Assembly (NCBI RefSeq): GCF_900109755.1
Contig: NZ_FOAR01000002.1
Span: forward strand, 1-64,000
Length of the DNA stretch: 64,000 nt
Direction: 5' to 3'
Source of the DNA: Pseudomonas agarici
GTDB taxonomy: Bacteria; Pseudomonadota; Gammaproteobacteria; Pseudomonadales; Pseudomonadaceae
This document shows positions 46,337-58,691 of this stretch, one piece after another. Below the pieces are notes generated by a model, which was not told the DNA's origin, ran no database searches, and worked only from the letters and a program-made list of their open reading frames with translations. The position numbers and the translations under genes are program-made. Within the stretch, counting starts at the first letter, position 1; the number at the start of each line of letters is the position of its first letter.

Positions 46337-47043
46337 GTGCGATCCTTGAAGTCACCAACGTAGAAACATCGTATGGCCAAAGCCAGGTTCTGTTTGGTGT
46401 AAGTTTGCAGATTCGCGAAGGAGAGGTCTCGACCCTTCTTGGACGCAATGGCATGGGTAAAACCACCAGTGTTCGATCTATTTTGGGTTTGACGCCGATC
46501 CATTCTGGAACGATCCGGTTTCGCGGTGAGCTCATAGAGCGCAAACCCGCCGACGTCGTTGGGCGAAAGGGGATCGCGGTCGTACCGGAAGGACGCCACA
46601 TCTTTCCCAACCTCACGGTGAGAGAGAACCTGGTCGCTTTTGCCTGCAATCGAAACAAGACGTCGGAGCCGTGGACGCTGGAAAAAATTTACAACTTTTT
46701 CCCTCGACTGGCAGAGCGCGAACGGAATATGGGTGGGCAATTGTCGGGTGGTGAACAGCAAATGTTAGCCATCGGTCGCGCACTGATGACCAATCCTCAT
46801 TTGTTGATTCTCGACGAAGCTACCGAGGGGTTGGCTCCACTGATCCGGGATGAGATCTGGACCTGTCTTCACGCATTGAAAAAAAGCGGACAAACCGTTT
46901 TGGTGATCGATAAGTATATCGAAAAACTCATTGCTCTGGCCGATCATCACACCATTATCGAAAAAGGCCAGGTCGCCTGGCAGGGCTCTTCAAAGGAGCT
47001 GAGCCTCGATCAAGGTCTGTGGCAGAGATACCTGGGGGTTTGA
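46333..47043 (+). CDS. ABC importer ATPase, LivF type
   Basis: 236 residues. Walker A LGRNGMGKTT, signature LSGGEQQMLAIG, Walker B LLILDEATEGLAP. Start overlaps the LivG stop. It is the last importer gene; a 257-base gap with an NbaR-type operator then precedes nbaE, so the pathway genes have their own promoter. Confidence 0.9.
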   Translation: MSAILEVTNVETSYGQSQVLFGVSLQIREGEVSTLLGRNGMGKTTSVRSILGLTPIHSGTIRFRGELIERKPADVVGRKGIAVVPEGRHIFPNLTVRENLVAFACNRNKTSEPWTLEKIYNFFPRLAERERNMGGQLSGGEQQMLAIGRALMTNPHLLILDEATEGLAPLIRDEIWTCLHALKKSGQTVLVIDKYIEKLIALADHHTIIEKGQVAWQGSSKELSLDQGLWQRYLGV

Positions 47044-47196
47044 CACTCAGGCATCAGACTCCCCGTCAAGCGTGCTTGCTCGTCTGTTTTCACCTTGTCT
47101 GGCCTTCGCTTGAAAGCATTTCGTAAAGAGCCTAGACAGTTCTGTTTTGGCGGAGTGAGTCAGAGGGTTGCTCCTGGGCTTGCTTCGCCGTTTTTT

Positions 47197-47232
47197 CTGG
47201 TATTACTTTCGCTAATAAATGATCGCTATCTT
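47197..47232 (+). promoter_or_regulatory. NbaR-type operator and promoter of nbaE
   Basis: CTGGTATTACTTTCGCTAAT (47197-47216) shares CTGGTATTAC-N6-TAAT with the nbaB site. A -10-like TATCTT (47227-47232) lies 10 bases further on, so a bound LysR regulator would contact the -35 region. Confidence 0.6.
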
Positions 47233-47300
47233 TTGAATTTTGCTTTTAGCCAACTTCGATAAAATAAAGTCATCTTGCAACCACATCAGAGCAGGAAACT

Positions 47301-48803
47301 ATGAGTACCTTACCGAATCAAGTATGGCGTGCCGAATTTGCTGGTGTGCCAAGTCAACTTCTTAATTACATTGATGGCAACTTTGTCACTTCAGCGACAA
47401 GTTTTGCCAATATTAATCCGGTTAACGGAAAGCTCATTTCTAATGTGTTCGAAGCCGATGCCAAACAAGTCGACGAAGCGGTTATTGCTGCGCGAAATGC
47501 GCTGAAAGGTCCGTGGGGGAAGCTTAGCGTTGAGAGTCGCGCGGCGTTGATTCATAAGATTGCCGATGGCATCGAGGCGCGTTTCGAGGAGTTTGTCGCC
47601 GCAGAGGTTGCTGATACCGGGCGCCCGGTTCATCAAGCGCGAACGCTCGATATTCCTCGTGCGATTGCCAATTTTCGAACTTTTGCCGACTTGGCGAAAA
47701 CCAGCCATACCGATTTGTTTGAAATGTCGACAGCAGATGGTGCCGGCGCGTTGAACTATACCGTGCGCAAACCACTGGGGGTAATTGGGGTTATTTCTCC
47801 TTGGAACCTTCCATTGTTGTTATTTACCTGGAAGGTCGCGCCGGCGTTGGCTTGCGGTAACGTTGTTGTTGCAAAGCCATCCGAAGAGTCACCTTCTTCG
47901 GCTACTTTGTTGGCTGAAGTGATGCATGACGCTGGCGTGCCCCCGGGGGTATTTAACTTGATTCACGGTTTTGGCAAAGATTCGGCGGGTGAGTTTCTGA
48001 CTCGGCACCCCGGGATCAGTGCATTGACCTTTACCGGTGAGTCCAAGACGGGGGCGACCATTATGAAGGCGGTGGCCGATGGGGTGAAGGAGGTCTCTTT
48101 CGAGTTGGGCGGCAAAAACGCTGCGGTAGTCTTTGCCGACGCTGATATGGATGCCGCCATCGCGGGGGTATTGCGTTCTTCCTTTACCAACTCCGGGCAG
48201 GTTTGCCTGTGTTCCGAACGTGTGTATGTACATCGTTCGATCTTTGATGAGTTTGTCTCTAGGCTCAAGGTTGAAACCGAGCGGTTGGTCGTGGGCTACC
48301 CGGACCAGGACGGCGTGAGCATGGGGCCGCTGATTTCCCATGGGCATCGCGACAAGGTGCTTTCCTACTACCGTTTGGCGGTCGAGGAAGGCGCTACCGT
48401 CGTTACGGGTGGCGGGATTCCCATCTTCAACGACGAGCGCGACCAGGGTGCCTATGTTCAGCCGACGATTTGGACAGGGCTTTCGGACAAGGCCCGCTGC
48501 GTGACCGAAGAGATTTTTGGCCCGGTCTGTCACATCTCGCCATTCGACGAAGAAGACGAAGTTATCAATCGTGTCAACGACAGTGATTACGGCCTCGCCT
48601 GTGCCATCTGGACCACTCATCTTTCCCGTGCACACCGTGTTTCACGCCAAATCCATGTCGGTCTGGTCTGGGTAAATACCTGGTACTTGCGAGATCTTCG
48701 CACGCCATTTGGTGGTGTGAAATTGTCAGGATTGGGTCGTGAAGGTGGTCGTTTCTCGATGGATTTCTACTCCGACATTGCCAACATCTGCATAAAAATT
48801 TAA
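47301..48803 (+). CDS. nbaE: 2-aminomuconate 6-semialdehyde dehydrogenase
   Basis: A 500-residue aldehyde dehydrogenase. Oxyanion and NAD segments VISPWNLPLLLFTWKVAPAL and ALTFTGESKTG; catalytic Glu in FELGGKNAAVVF; catalytic Cys in NSGQVCLCSER. It oxidises 2-aminomuconic semialdehyde to 2-aminomuconate (AmnC/NbaE/XylG group). It is the first gene of a tightly packed run whose order, nbaE-X-H-J-I-G-F-C-D then R, equals that I recall for P. fluorescens KU-7. Confidence 0.9.
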   Translation: MSTLPNQVWRAEFAGVPSQLLNYIDGNFVTSATSFANINPVNGKLISNVFEADAKQVDEAVIAARNALKGPWGKLSVESRAALIHKIADGIEARFEEFVAAEVADTGRPVHQARTLDIPRAIANFRTFADLAKTSHTDLFEMSTADGAGALNYTVRKPLGVIGVISPWNLPLLLFTWKVAPALACGNVVVAKPSEESPSSATLLAEVMHDAGVPPGVFNLIHGFGKDSAGEFLTRHPGISALTFTGESKTGATIMKAVADGVKEVSFELGGKNAAVVFADADMDAAIAGVLRSSFTNSGQVCLCSERVYVHRSIFDEFVSRLKVETERLVVGYPDQDGVSMGPLISHGHRDKVLSYYRLAVEEGATVVTGGGIPIFNDERDQGAYVQPTIWTGLSDKARCVTEEIFGPVCHISPFDEEDEVINRVNDSDYGLACAIWTTHLSRAHRVSRQIHVGLVWVNTWYLRDLRTPFGGVKLSGLGREGGRFSMDFYSDIANICIKI

Positions 48804-48812
48804 GGGGCAGGT

Positions 48813-49205
48813 ATGCGTCAAATCCTGAAATCGAGCGCCATTGCCGCCCCGCGCTTTCATTATTCGCCCTGCGTGGCGATTGGCGACACTTATCAAGTGT
48901 CTGGAATGATTGCCCTGGACCCCGCCACTGGCCAATTGGTTGATGGCGATCCTGGGGTGCAGGCCAGCCGCATTCTCGACAATTTGCGCCGTGCATTACC
49001 TGATTACGGATTGACGTTGGACGACTTGCTCATCGCTCGTATCTACACCACTCGCTTTGATGCGTTTGCCCAGATCAATGCCGCCTGGGAAGCATTTTTT
49101 AGCCATGGCCAGCTTCCTCCGGCAAGAACCAGCGTCGGCGTTAGTGCTTTGCCCCTGGGAGCCAGTGTGGAAATCGAGTTTTCTTTCGTTAAATCATCAC
49201 AGTGA
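48813..49205 (+). CDS. nbaX: RidA-family protein of the nba operon
   Basis: 130 residues of the YjgF/RidA fold: [40 protein letters not shown] and [20 protein letters not shown]. RidA proteins hydrolyse reactive enamines and imines; here it may clear 2-aminoacrylate-like or aminomuconate-derived enamines. It is distinct from the true aminomuconate deaminase gene at 52770. The name follows the KU-7 gene order. Confidence 0.78.
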   Translation: MRQILKSSAIAAPRFHYSPCVAIGDTYQVSGMIALDPATGQLVDGDPGVQASRILDNLRRALPDYGLTLDDLLIARIYTTRFDAFAQINAAWEAFFSHGQLPPARTSVGVSALPLGASVEIEFSFVKSSQ

Positions 49206-49215
49206 TCGAGAAGCC

Positions 49216-50007
49216 ATGAACCATAATATCGAACTCGCCGCGGCCCGGTTATGGCAGGCGCAGGTGGATGCAATTCCCTGTGAGCCTGTGCGCGATTTGA
49301 TCGGCGCTGACAATGTTGAACTGGCATACGCGGTGCAACAACTCAATACGGCGCGCTGGCTCAAAGAAGGCCGCCGTCAGGTCGGTCGCAAAATAGGTCT
49401 CACCTCCAAGGTTGTCCAGCAGCAGTTGGGTGTTGATCAGCCTGACTTCGGCATGCTGTTCGCCGACATGTGCCTGGCCGATGGTGAGGATGTCGCCTTC
49501 GGCCGGGTGCTGCAGGCAAAGGTCGAAGCGGAAATCGCGCTGGTGATCGAGCAGCCATTGGAGCATGAAAAACACACCATAGCCGATATCCTCCGCGCCA
49601 CCGCCTTCGCGCTTCCCGCGATCGAGATTGTCGGCAGTCGCGTGGCTAACTGGGACATCAAGCTCGCTGACACCATTGCTGACAACGCTTCCAGCGGCTT
49701 GTTCGTGCTGGGCTCGCGACCGGTGAAATTGGATGCGTTCGATGTTGTCGGCTGTGGAATGCTGATGGAGCGGCGTGGCGATCAAGTCAGCGTGGGTATG
49801 GGGGCCGCTTGCATGGGCAACCCACTGCTGGCAGCGATATGGCTGGCTGACACCATGGTCCGCCTGGGTCAGCCGCTGCAACCCGGAGACATCATCATGA
49901 CCGGCGCGCTCGGTCCGATGATTGCCGCCGCCCCTGGCGATAGTTTCGAAGCCAATATCCAAGGGCTGGGTCGCGTGCGCGCCTCCTTCGCCCGTGCGAA
50001 GGAGTAA
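49216..50007 (+). CDS. nbaH: 2-oxopent-4-enoate hydratase
   Basis: 263 residues from ATG 49216. MhpD/XylJ family: [20 protein letters not shown], DYGxLFADM-type block ([16 protein letters not shown]), then [16 protein letters not shown] for the metal site. It hydrates 2-hydroxypenta-2,4-dienoate to 4-hydroxy-2-oxovalerate. The frame from 49057 overlaps nbaX and is not the start. Confidence 0.89.
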   Translation: MNHNIELAAARLWQAQVDAIPCEPVRDLIGADNVELAYAVQQLNTARWLKEGRRQVGRKIGLTSKVVQQQLGVDQPDFGMLFADMCLADGEDVAFGRVLQAKVEAEIALVIEQPLEHEKHTIADILRATAFALPAIEIVGSRVANWDIKLADTIADNASSGLFVLGSRPVKLDAFDVVGCGMLMERRGDQVSVGMGAACMGNPLLAAIWLADTMVRLGQPLQPGDIIMTGALGPMIAAAPGDSFEANIQGLGRVRASFARAKE

Positions 50008-50013
50008 TCGAAC

Positions 50014-50976
50014 GTGGATCAGAACACTCGACTGAACGTTGCGATCATTGGGTCCGGCAACATCGGCACCGATTTGATGATCAAGGTACTGCGCAATTCC
50101 AAGCACCTGGCGATGGGGGCGATGGTTGGGATCGATGCGGCTTCCGATGGTTTGGCGCGTGCCGCGCGCATGGGCGTTGCGACCACGCATGAAGGCATCA
50201 CGGGTTTGGTCAACCTGCCGGGCTTCGAGCGGATTCGTATCGTGTTTGACGCGACCTCGGCTGGCGCTCATGCCAAGCACAACGAAGTTCTTCAGCAGCA
50301 CGGCATTAAGGTCATCGATCTAACCCCGGCGGCCATAGGCCCGTATGTGATCCCGGTGGTCAATCTGGCCGATCACTTGTCGAGCCCAAACATCAACATG
50401 GTGACCTGCGGTGGCCAGGCGACGATTCCTATCGTGCGTGCGGTATCGCGGGTGTCACGGGTTCGCTATGCGGAAATCATCGCCTCGATTGCCAGTAAGT
50501 CCGCCGGCCCCGGTACTCGCGCCAATATCGATGAGTTCACCGAAACCACCTCGCAAGCCATTGTCAGCGTGGGTGGTGCCGGGCATGGCAAGGCGATCAT
50601 CGTGCTTAACCCGGCCGAGCCGCCGTTGATGATGCGCGATACCGTTTTATGTCTAGCCGAAGCCGATGCTGATACCGACGCGATCCGTCAATCGATCGAG
50701 CAAATGGTCAAAGGAGTGGCGGCCTACGTACCGGGTTATCGGATGAAGCAGGATGTGCAGTTCGATACGATCCCGGCCGATCGACCGATCAACATTCCGG
50801 GGGTTGGCCGGGTGTCGGGAATCAAGGTGTCTGTGTTTCTCGAAGTTGAGGGCGCGGCGCATTACTTACCCGCTTATGCAGGCAATCTCGACATCATGAC
50901 GTCAGCCGCGCTCGCCGCCGCCGACCAGATGGCTGCAAGAATGCTGGCGGTAGGGCAGGGGAATAACCATGAATAA
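50014..50976 (+). CDS. nbaJ: Acetaldehyde dehydrogenase (acylating)
   Basis: 320 residues with GTG start behind AAGGAG. NAD-binding [16 protein letters not shown], catalytic Cys in [13 protein letters not shown]. DmpF/MhpF family. It converts acetaldehyde from the aldolase to acetyl-CoA, normally by direct channelling in a complex with NbaI. It overlaps nbaI by 8 bases. Confidence 0.92.
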   Translation: MDQNTRLNVAIIGSGNIGTDLMIKVLRNSKHLAMGAMVGIDAASDGLARAARMGVATTHEGITGLVNLPGFERIRIVFDATSAGAHAKHNEVLQQHGIKVIDLTPAAIGPYVIPVVNLADHLSSPNINMVTCGGQATIPIVRAVSRVSRVRYAEIIASIASKSAGPGTRANIDEFTETTSQAIVSVGGAGHGKAIIVLNPAEPPLMMRDTVLCLAEADADTDAIRQSIEQMVKGVAAYVPGYRMKQDVQFDTIPADRPINIPGVGRVSGIKVSVFLEVEGAAHYLPAYAGNLDIMTSAALAAADQMAARMLAVGQGNNHE

Positions 50977-51997
50977 CACCAAGAAGATATTCATCCAGGA
51001 CGTTACTCTGCGCGATGGCATGCACGCTATCCGTCATCAGTATACGTTGGATCAAGTGATAGCGATTGCCAAGGCTCTCGACGCAGCCAACGTCGACAGC
51101 ATCGAGGTGGCCCACGGCGATGGGCTTGCCGGTTCCAGCTTCAACTACGGTTTTGGTGCCCACAGTGACTTGGAGTGGATCGAAGCCACTGCTTCGGTAC
51201 TCGAACACGCCAAACTCGCCACGTTGCTGCTGCCGGGTATTGGCACCCTGCACGACCTGGATGCGGCTTTCAAGGCGGGTGTACGCACTGTCAGAGTCGC
51301 GACGCACTGCACTGAAGCCGACATCTCCCGGCAACACATCGAACACGCTCGCAAGTTGGGCATGGATACCGTCGGCTTCTTGATGATGTCGCACATGGCG
51401 ACGCCCCGACAACTCGCCGAGCAGGCAAAACTGATGGAAAGCTACGGTGCGCAATGTGTGTACGTGGTGGACTCGGGCGGTGCGCTTACGATGCAAGGTA
51501 TTGCTGAGCGCTTCCAGGCGTTTAAGGACGTACTCGACTCTTCGACGCAAACCGGTATGCATGCGCACCATAACTTGTCGCTGGGGGTCGCCAATTCGAT
51601 CGTCGCGGTGGAAAACGGTTGTGATCGCATCGATGCCTCCTTGGCGGGTATGGGCGCTGGCGCCGGCAATGCACCGCTGGAAGTGTTCATTGCGGCTATC
51701 GAAAAGCTGGGCTGGAACCACGGTACCGAGTTGTTCACGTTGATGGATGCCGCCGACGATTTGGTGCGCCCATTGCAAGATCGTCCAGTACGCGTGGATC
51801 GCGAAACTCTTGCCCTGGGATATGCCGGCGTTTATTCGAGTTTCTTGCGTCATGCCGAAGCAGCCTCGGTACGTTATGGCGTGCCGGCTGTCGATATTTT
51901 GGTTGAGTTGGGAAGGCGGCGAATGGTGGGCGGCCAGGAAGACATGATCGTCGACGTCGCGTTGGATTTGTTGAATCAAACGAGGGGCAAGGTATGA
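50969..51997 (+). CDS. nbaI: 4-hydroxy-2-oxovalerate aldolase
   Basis: 342 residues. [20 protein letters not shown] at the N-terminus and the Mn-ligand segment [15 protein letters not shown]-terminal communication domain present. DmpG/MhpE family. It yields pyruvate and acetaldehyde, which passes to NbaJ. It is coupled to nbaG by ATGA. Confidence 0.92.
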   Translation: MNNTKKIFIQDVTLRDGMHAIRHQYTLDQVIAIAKALDAANVDSIEVAHGDGLAGSSFNYGFGAHSDLEWIEATASVLEHAKLATLLLPGIGTLHDLDAAFKAGVRTVRVATHCTEADISRQHIEHARKLGMDTVGFLMMSHMATPRQLAEQAKLMESYGAQCVYVVDSGGALTMQGIAERFQAFKDVLDSSTQTGMHAHHNLSLGVANSIVAVENGCDRIDASLAGMGAGAGNAPLEVFIAAIEKLGWNHGTELFTLMDAADDLVRPLQDRPVRVDRETLALGYAGVYSSFLRHAEAASVRYGVPAVDILVELGRRRMVGGQEDMIVDVALDLLNQTRGKV

Positions 51998-52769
51998 GTA
52001 CGCTGGATATCCACGCCATTTCGACCGTGCTTGATAACGCGGCGAGACTCCACGAGGAAGTCGATCCATTGACTCCAACCCACGGTTTTAATTTGGACGA
52101 TGCCTATTTGATTCAAAGGGCGTCCATTGCCTTGCGTCATGCGCGGGGCGAGCGCCCGGTGGGAATCAAACTGGGGTTTACCAGCCGGGCGAAGATGATC
52201 CAGATGGGGGTCGATAGCCTTATTTGGGGGTTGCTGACCGACGCGATGCTGTATGAGGAAGGTGCGGTCATTGATCTGGCTGACTTCATTCATCCTCGGG
52301 CTGAACCAGAAGTGTGCTTTTTGACCAAGCGCGACATCGATCGTCCGCTGACATTACTGGAAGCCAGTTCCTATCTTGAGGGCGTTGCCCCGGCGATTGA
52401 GATCATTGATTCCCGCTACCGTAATTTCAAGTTCACCCTGGAAGATGTAGTGGCCGATAACTGCTCCTCCGCAGGCTTGGTCGTCGGCGCCATGTCGAGC
52501 GACGTCACAAACCTGGCGAACCTTGGGGTGGCGTTGCGTTTCAATGGGATGGCCCAGCAGATCGGCAGTACCGGTGCCATTCTCGGCAATCCGCTGCGCA
52601 GTGTCGTTCAGGCTTCGCGCCTGGCTGCTCGTGCGCAAATGGTCCTTCCGGCCGGATCGCTGATCATGGCGGGTGCGGCCACTGCCGCCCAAGCATTGAC
52701 GCCCGGTACCCATATCAGCGCTGAAGTCAGTGGTTTGGGGCGAGTTGAGTTTTACACGAGGGCACCAGC

Positions 52770-52773
<4 letters not shown>
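51994..52773 (+). CDS. nbaG: 4-oxalocrotonate decarboxylase
   Basis: 259 residues of the same fold as NbaH (XylI/DmpH group): [40 protein letters not shown] and [20 protein letters not shown]. It decarboxylates 4-oxalocrotonate to 2-oxopent-4-enoate and usually works with the hydratase. ATGA overlaps on both sides. Confidence 0.9.
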
Positions 52774-54750
<1,977 letters not shown>

Positions 54751-55031
54751 ATATTTTACCATCCTGCCAATTCACAGTGTTTGCAATAATTTAGCTGATA
54801 TAAGACATAGGCAGATTTTGCTGTTCGCAACGCTGTTTAAGTTTTTTAGACGAGTTCTGTTATTTGTGGTGTGTTGGCCAGGATCGATTATTCTATGATT
54901 GCGCGTTGGAGGCAGGCATCCTGCCGGAATAGATTGGTCTTTTTTCAGCGTGGCTGTTTTTTCGCGATTTCGTGCTAAGCTAAATTTAGGGGGCCTTCGA
55001 TGTTGGCACTGATTTTGTGTTAAGGAGTGTT

Positions 55032-55991
55032 ATGGAGACTTCACCCATATCGACAATCACGCTGAGCCGAAAGCTAAAATTCAACCAACTCATGATATTT
55101 GAGTTGGTGTTGGAATCTGGATCGTTTGTAAGAGCGGCGAATTCGATGGGGTTAACCCAGCCTGCCATCACCAAGGCTATTTATGACCTCGAGTCATTTT
55201 TTGGCGCACCGTTGTTTGAGCGCTCCAATCGCGGTGTAACACCTACAGAGTTCGGCGTCATGCTCGGTCGCCGTGTCAAGTCGTTGATCGCTGAAGCCCG
55301 CTACATGACTGAAGAGGTTAATGCTTTTCGCACCGGAGAGGCAGGGCATGTGATCGTGGGCACTCTTATCTCTGCTTCAGCAAAACTTCTGCCTCGGGCT
55401 ATCGTAAAGCTGCGTAAGGCGACGCCGGGGGTGGTGGTTACGATTCGAGAAGGAACAACAGCGCAGATGTTTCCTTCCCTGGCTACCGGGGATCTTGATA
55501 TCGTTGTCGGGCTCCTCCCAGAACAAGAGTTGCCTTTGACCCATGCTTTTCCGCTCAAGCATGAAGTTTTATTTAATGAGTCTTTCTGTGCTGTCGTGGG
55601 TAAGGGGCACGTCTTGGCAGAGCGAAAAGGGTTGAACATAGGCGAATTGATGGATGAAGAGTGGATTTTTCCCCTTCATGAATCGCCTTCGTACAATGCC
55701 GTGGAGAAATTTTTCCGCGACTCCGGCTTAGGCTTTCCGGCTCATCATGTTAATTCTCTTTCTATTTTGACCAACATAGGATTGCTGTTGGAGACCGACA
55801 TGATTGCATTGATGCCTCGAGCGGCGGCACTGCAATTTGTAAAAACAGGTTTGTTGGTTATTCTGGATATGACGACGACGGCTAATTTTGGTGAGGTCGG
55901 GTTTTCAATACGGGCTGATAAAGATGTCAATCCTGCGTGTAAAAATTTTATCAAATGCTTGCGTGAATCGTCTAAAGAAATTTTTGAGTAG
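55032..55991 (+). CDS. nbaR: LysR-family regulator of the nba pathway
   Basis: 319 residues from ATG 55032 with AAGGAG upstream. HTH: MIFELVLESGSFVRAANSMG, LTQPAITKAIYDLESFFGAP; effector domain of the PcaQ/GbpR-like type. It closes the nba gene order as in KU-7. The shared CTGGTATT-type sites before nbaA/nbaB, nbaE and the porin are the likely targets. 54751-55031 holds its promoter and nothing else evident. Confidence 0.84.
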   Translation: METSPISTITLSRKLKFNQLMIFELVLESGSFVRAANSMGLTQPAITKAIYDLESFFGAPLFERSNRGVTPTEFGVMLGRRVKSLIAEARYMTEEVNAFRTGEAGHVIVGTLISASAKLLPRAIVKLRKATPGVVVTIREGTTAQMFPSLATGDLDIVVGLLPEQELPLTHAFPLKHEVLFNESFCAVVGKGHVLAERKGLNIGELMDEEWIFPLHESPSYNAVEKFFRDSGLGFPAHHVNSLSILTNIGLLLETDMIALMPRAAALQFVKTGLLVILDMTTTANFGEVGFSIRADKDVNPACKNFIKCLRESSKEIFE

Positions 55992-56023
55992 CGCCATCAC
56001 CACATAAAATTTCTTCCCCTCGG

Positions 56024-56051
56024 AGCGATAGCGAGCCTACTCGCTATCGCT
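56024..56051 (+). terminator. Terminator after nbaR
   Basis: A perfect 12-bp inverted repeat AGCGATAGCGAG and CTCGCTATCGCT with loop CCTA, flanked by CGGAG/CTCCG and followed by GCTTTT. Ends the nbaR transcript. Confidence 0.75.
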
Positions 56052-56101
56052 GCTCTCCGCGCTTTTAATTTTGATGTTGCCAATCTGTTTTTCGATGTTG
56101 C

Positions 56102-56139
56102 TGGGTATTGCTAATGGTAATAGTCGATGGTGATATAAT
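56102..56139 (+). promoter_or_regulatory. NbaR-type operator and promoter of the OprD porin
   Basis: TGGGTATTGCTAATGGTAAT (56102-56121) aligns with the nbaB and nbaE sites. A consensus -10 TATAAT lies at 56134-56139, 12 bases downstream. The leader to the porin start at 56390 is about 240 bases and holds no other clear feature. Confidence 0.6.
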
Positions 56140-56389
56140 GATTGGCTCTTGAAATTTGAATGTTATAAAAAGGTGCTGTGTATCTATTTAAGAATTACTT
56201 GGCCTGGCTGCGGCGCCCGTAATCAGGGCTGTTGCGGTAATGTTGAGCTGCTTTCTGAATTAGGTCCATGCGTCAAACAGCTTCACAATAATAACTAGTA
56301 GTTGTGGGCGAGCGGCTTTTGCTGCGCGTATCACAATAATAATTAACTCCGCCATCGAAGCTGAGTATTGGCTTTTAATGGAGCACACT

Positions 56390-57628
56390 ATGCGCATAAA
56401 AATAATACACGTAGTCGCTTTGATGTTGGTAATGCCCGTTGAGTCGGGATTCGCCAGCCAGCAATCGGATGCGAAGGGATTTGTCGAGGATTCAAAGGCA
56501 GTAATCAATGTTCGAAATATGTACATGAATCGAGACTTTCGACAATCTAAGGCTCCGCAGAGTTATGGGGAGGAGTGGGGTCAGGGCTTTATCGGCACTT
56601 ATCAGTCAGGCTTCACTCAGGGGACGGTCGGTTTTGGTGTCGATGTGATCGGCCAACTCGGTTTGAAGCTAGATACGGGTGATGGCCGCAAGGGTGGTGG
56701 AACCGGGTTGTTGGAGCAAGATAAAGACGGAGCGAAAGACGAATATTCAAAATTGGGTGGCGCGCTTAAAGTGCAGTTTTCAAACAGTGTATTGAAATAC
56801 GGCAACCAGTTTATGTCACTGCCAATTTTGTCGACATCGGACGCACGCTTGTTACCAGAATCAGCAACGGGTTTGGCAGTAACTAGTAATGAAATAAAAA
56901 ATCTGACCTTGTCGACCGGGCATTTCACCGGTCTCAATAATCGTAATGATAGTAAGACGGATAGCGCCAGGCTGACTAGTCTCGATTACCTGGGTGGTGT
57001 CTACAAGTTTAACGATCAGTGGTCCAGTAGTTTATTTTATCAAAAGGTCGATGATTATTGGCGTAAATACTACGGTAATTTGAACTATAATTTGCCGCTG
57101 ACTAAAGTCCAATCTTTTAACTTTGATTTTAATATTTATGACTCCAATAGTGTTGGTGATGAGCGGGCTGGTGAGCTGAATAACCGCATCTGGAGTTTGG
57201 CAGCTGCTTATACTTTAGGTGCACATCGTTTTATGATTTCTCGCCAACAGGTATCCGGGCGTGGTGATTATGCTTACGGCATCGATGGCTTGAGTACCGT
57301 ATATGTTGCTAACTCTGTGCAGTATAGCGATTTTAACTATCAAGATGAGAAATCTTGGCAAGCACGTTATGATTTGAACCTGGCATCTTATGGGGTTCCC
57401 GGTTTGTCATTCATGACTCGTTATGTAAAAGGATATGGCTTCGACACGGCGGCGACGAACAACGGCCATGCGTGGGAGCGGGACATTGATACCAAATACG
57501 TGGTGCAAGAGGGGACAACTAAGAATCTCAGTTTCCGTTTGCGAAATGCGAGCTACCGAAGCTCCGACCGCGGTGGCAAGATTGACGAAGTTCGACTCAT
57601 AATTGAATATCCTCTAAGTATCTTTTGA
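56390..57628 (+). CDS. OprD-family outer membrane porin of the nba cluster
   Basis: 412 residues. ATG 56390 has GGAG seven bases upstream; signal peptide to about VESGFA. QSDAKGFVEDSKAVINVRNM, YGEEWGQGFIGTYQSGFTQG and GTVGFGVDVIGQLGLKLDTG are classic OprD/OpdK/BenF blocks; it ends in Phe. OpdK-type members carry small carboxylic aromatics, so 2-nitrobenzoate or its kin is the probable solute. The NbaR-like site upstream places it in the nba regulon. Confidence 0.88.
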   Translation: MRIKIIHVVALMLVMPVESGFASQQSDAKGFVEDSKAVINVRNMYMNRDFRQSKAPQSYGEEWGQGFIGTYQSGFTQGTVGFGVDVIGQLGLKLDTGDGRKGGGTGLLEQDKDGAKDEYSKLGGALKVQFSNSVLKYGNQFMSLPILSTSDARLLPESATGLAVTSNEIKNLTLSTGHFTGLNNRNDSKTDSARLTSLDYLGGVYKFNDQWSSSLFYQKVDDYWRKYYGNLNYNLPLTKVQSFNFDFNIYDSNSVGDERAGELNNRIWSLAAAYTLGAHRFMISRQQVSGRGDYAYGIDGLSTVYVANSVQYSDFNYQDEKSWQARYDLNLASYGVPGLSFMTRYVKGYGFDTAATNNGHAWERDIDTKYVVQEGTTKNLSFRLRNASYRSSDRGGKIDEVRLIIEYPLSIF

Positions 57629-57645
57629 TTCATCGCTGATACTAA

Positions 57646-57671
57646 AAAACGGCTGTTGACACAGCCGTTTT
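57646..57671. terminator. Terminator after the OprD porin
   Basis: A perfect 11-bp inverted repeat AAAACGGCTGT and ACAGCCGTTTT with loop TGAC. It separates the plus-strand porin from the minus-strand lipid cluster and can serve both. Confidence 0.85.
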
Positions 57672-57725
57672 GCGTGTTTATCAAAGATTAAACATCTGAG
57701 CCTCGGCGTAACTTCATTGTGGTGT

Positions 57726-58691
57726 TCAGCGAAGACGGCGACTACGCAGCAACCGCCACAATAAAGGCCAGCAGAAAATCAGCGGATAACGGTGTAGATA
57801 GGGGCTGATTTTGACCGGTTCGCCCAGATGTCTTTCAAGCTTCCAGAGGGCGTAGTCGACCGCCCCTTCAAATGTGAACAAGGCTTTGATCAGTCGCAAA
57901 ATATTCAGCGTGCGACCTTGTAGGCGTCTGACTTTCCATTTCCAGCGGGAAGCGTGTCTTGCCGATGCATCGCCTCGGTACACGAGCACTTCCCTTCCAT
58001 CCTCGACCAAGCTCAGATCAGGTATCGACGCAACGGCCCCGCGTGTCATTTGAATAAAATACTCGGCGTTGGCTCCGACGATCTCTTTCGATCGACTCAG
58101 TTTCTCGGGTCGCAATTCGGTCGCATAGGTTAGCGACAAGGCCTGCTCCCAGAGTTCAGTGCTTGAAATGGTTGAGTGCACAACGGGGACGACTTCGGAC
58201 ACCATTCGAATCACAGCCTGGCTCAACGCATGATGGATGCGTGATCTGACAATGTCGTCATGGTAATACACCAGCCTTGAGGGTTGTGAAAACCTACTCC
58301 ACAGATAGCTTTGAAACCAGGTCGATGTTCCTTTTTCAAAATCTTTCAGGGTTATCAGCGCGCACTTTGCGCGCAAGAACCCGCCCCCTGGTGCGGGAGA
58401 CTTGAGCAGGAAGACGGTGGGCGCCAGACACCTACTGGCTAATCTGGACGCCAGACCCATGTGTGCGCTGGCGTAATCATCCACAAGCACATAGAGATCG
58501 ACCAGGCCATCTCGCAGATTACCCCCACGAAGACATGAACCATAGAACAGCAGCGCCACCATGGCCGTGCCGAATCGTGCGTGTAACGTTTGCGTAATCG
58601 TCTGCAGATCCGATGCTACCGGGCGCGAGCTCTCCTGGCTTACGCTTTGCAGCAATGCCGGCGCGGGCTCGATCAACTGTGTGCTATGCAT
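57726..58691 (-). CDS. Nucleotidyltransferase-fold protein, Tam41-like
   Basis: About 321 residues. ALLFYGSCLRGGNLRDGL then VDLYVLVDDY has the GS...DxxV pattern of the nucleotidyltransferase fold and resembles the mitochondrial-type CDP-diacylglycerol synthase Tam41. The C-terminus is basic with aromatic patches (FCWPLLWRLLRSRRLR), suiting membrane contact. The start at 58691 overlaps the preceding stop by 8 bases; longer frames to 58766 are possible. Downstream of a diacylglycerol-kinase-like gene, it may activate phosphatidate with CTP. The function is inferred. Confidence 0.6.
   Translation of the reverse strand: MHSTQLIEPAPALLQSVSQESSRPVASDLQTITQTLHARFGTAMVALLFYGSCLRGGNLRDGLVDLYVLVDDYASAHMGLASRLASRCLAPTVFLLKSPAPGGGFLRAKCALITLKDFEKGTSTWFQSYLWSRFSQPSRLVYYHDDIVRSRIHHALSQAVIRMVSEVVPVVHSTISSTELWEQALSLTYATELRPEKLSRSKEIVGANAEYFIQMTRGAVASIPDLSLVEDGREVLVYRGDASARHASRWKWKVRRLQGRTLNILRLIKALFTFEGAVDYALWKLERHLGEPVKISPYLHRYPLIFCWPLLWRLLRSRRLR

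Noticed and set aside
50894..52078. 394-codon minus-strand frame opposite nbaI
   Set aside because: Antisense shadow of coding GC bias; no ribosome site and no family motifs.
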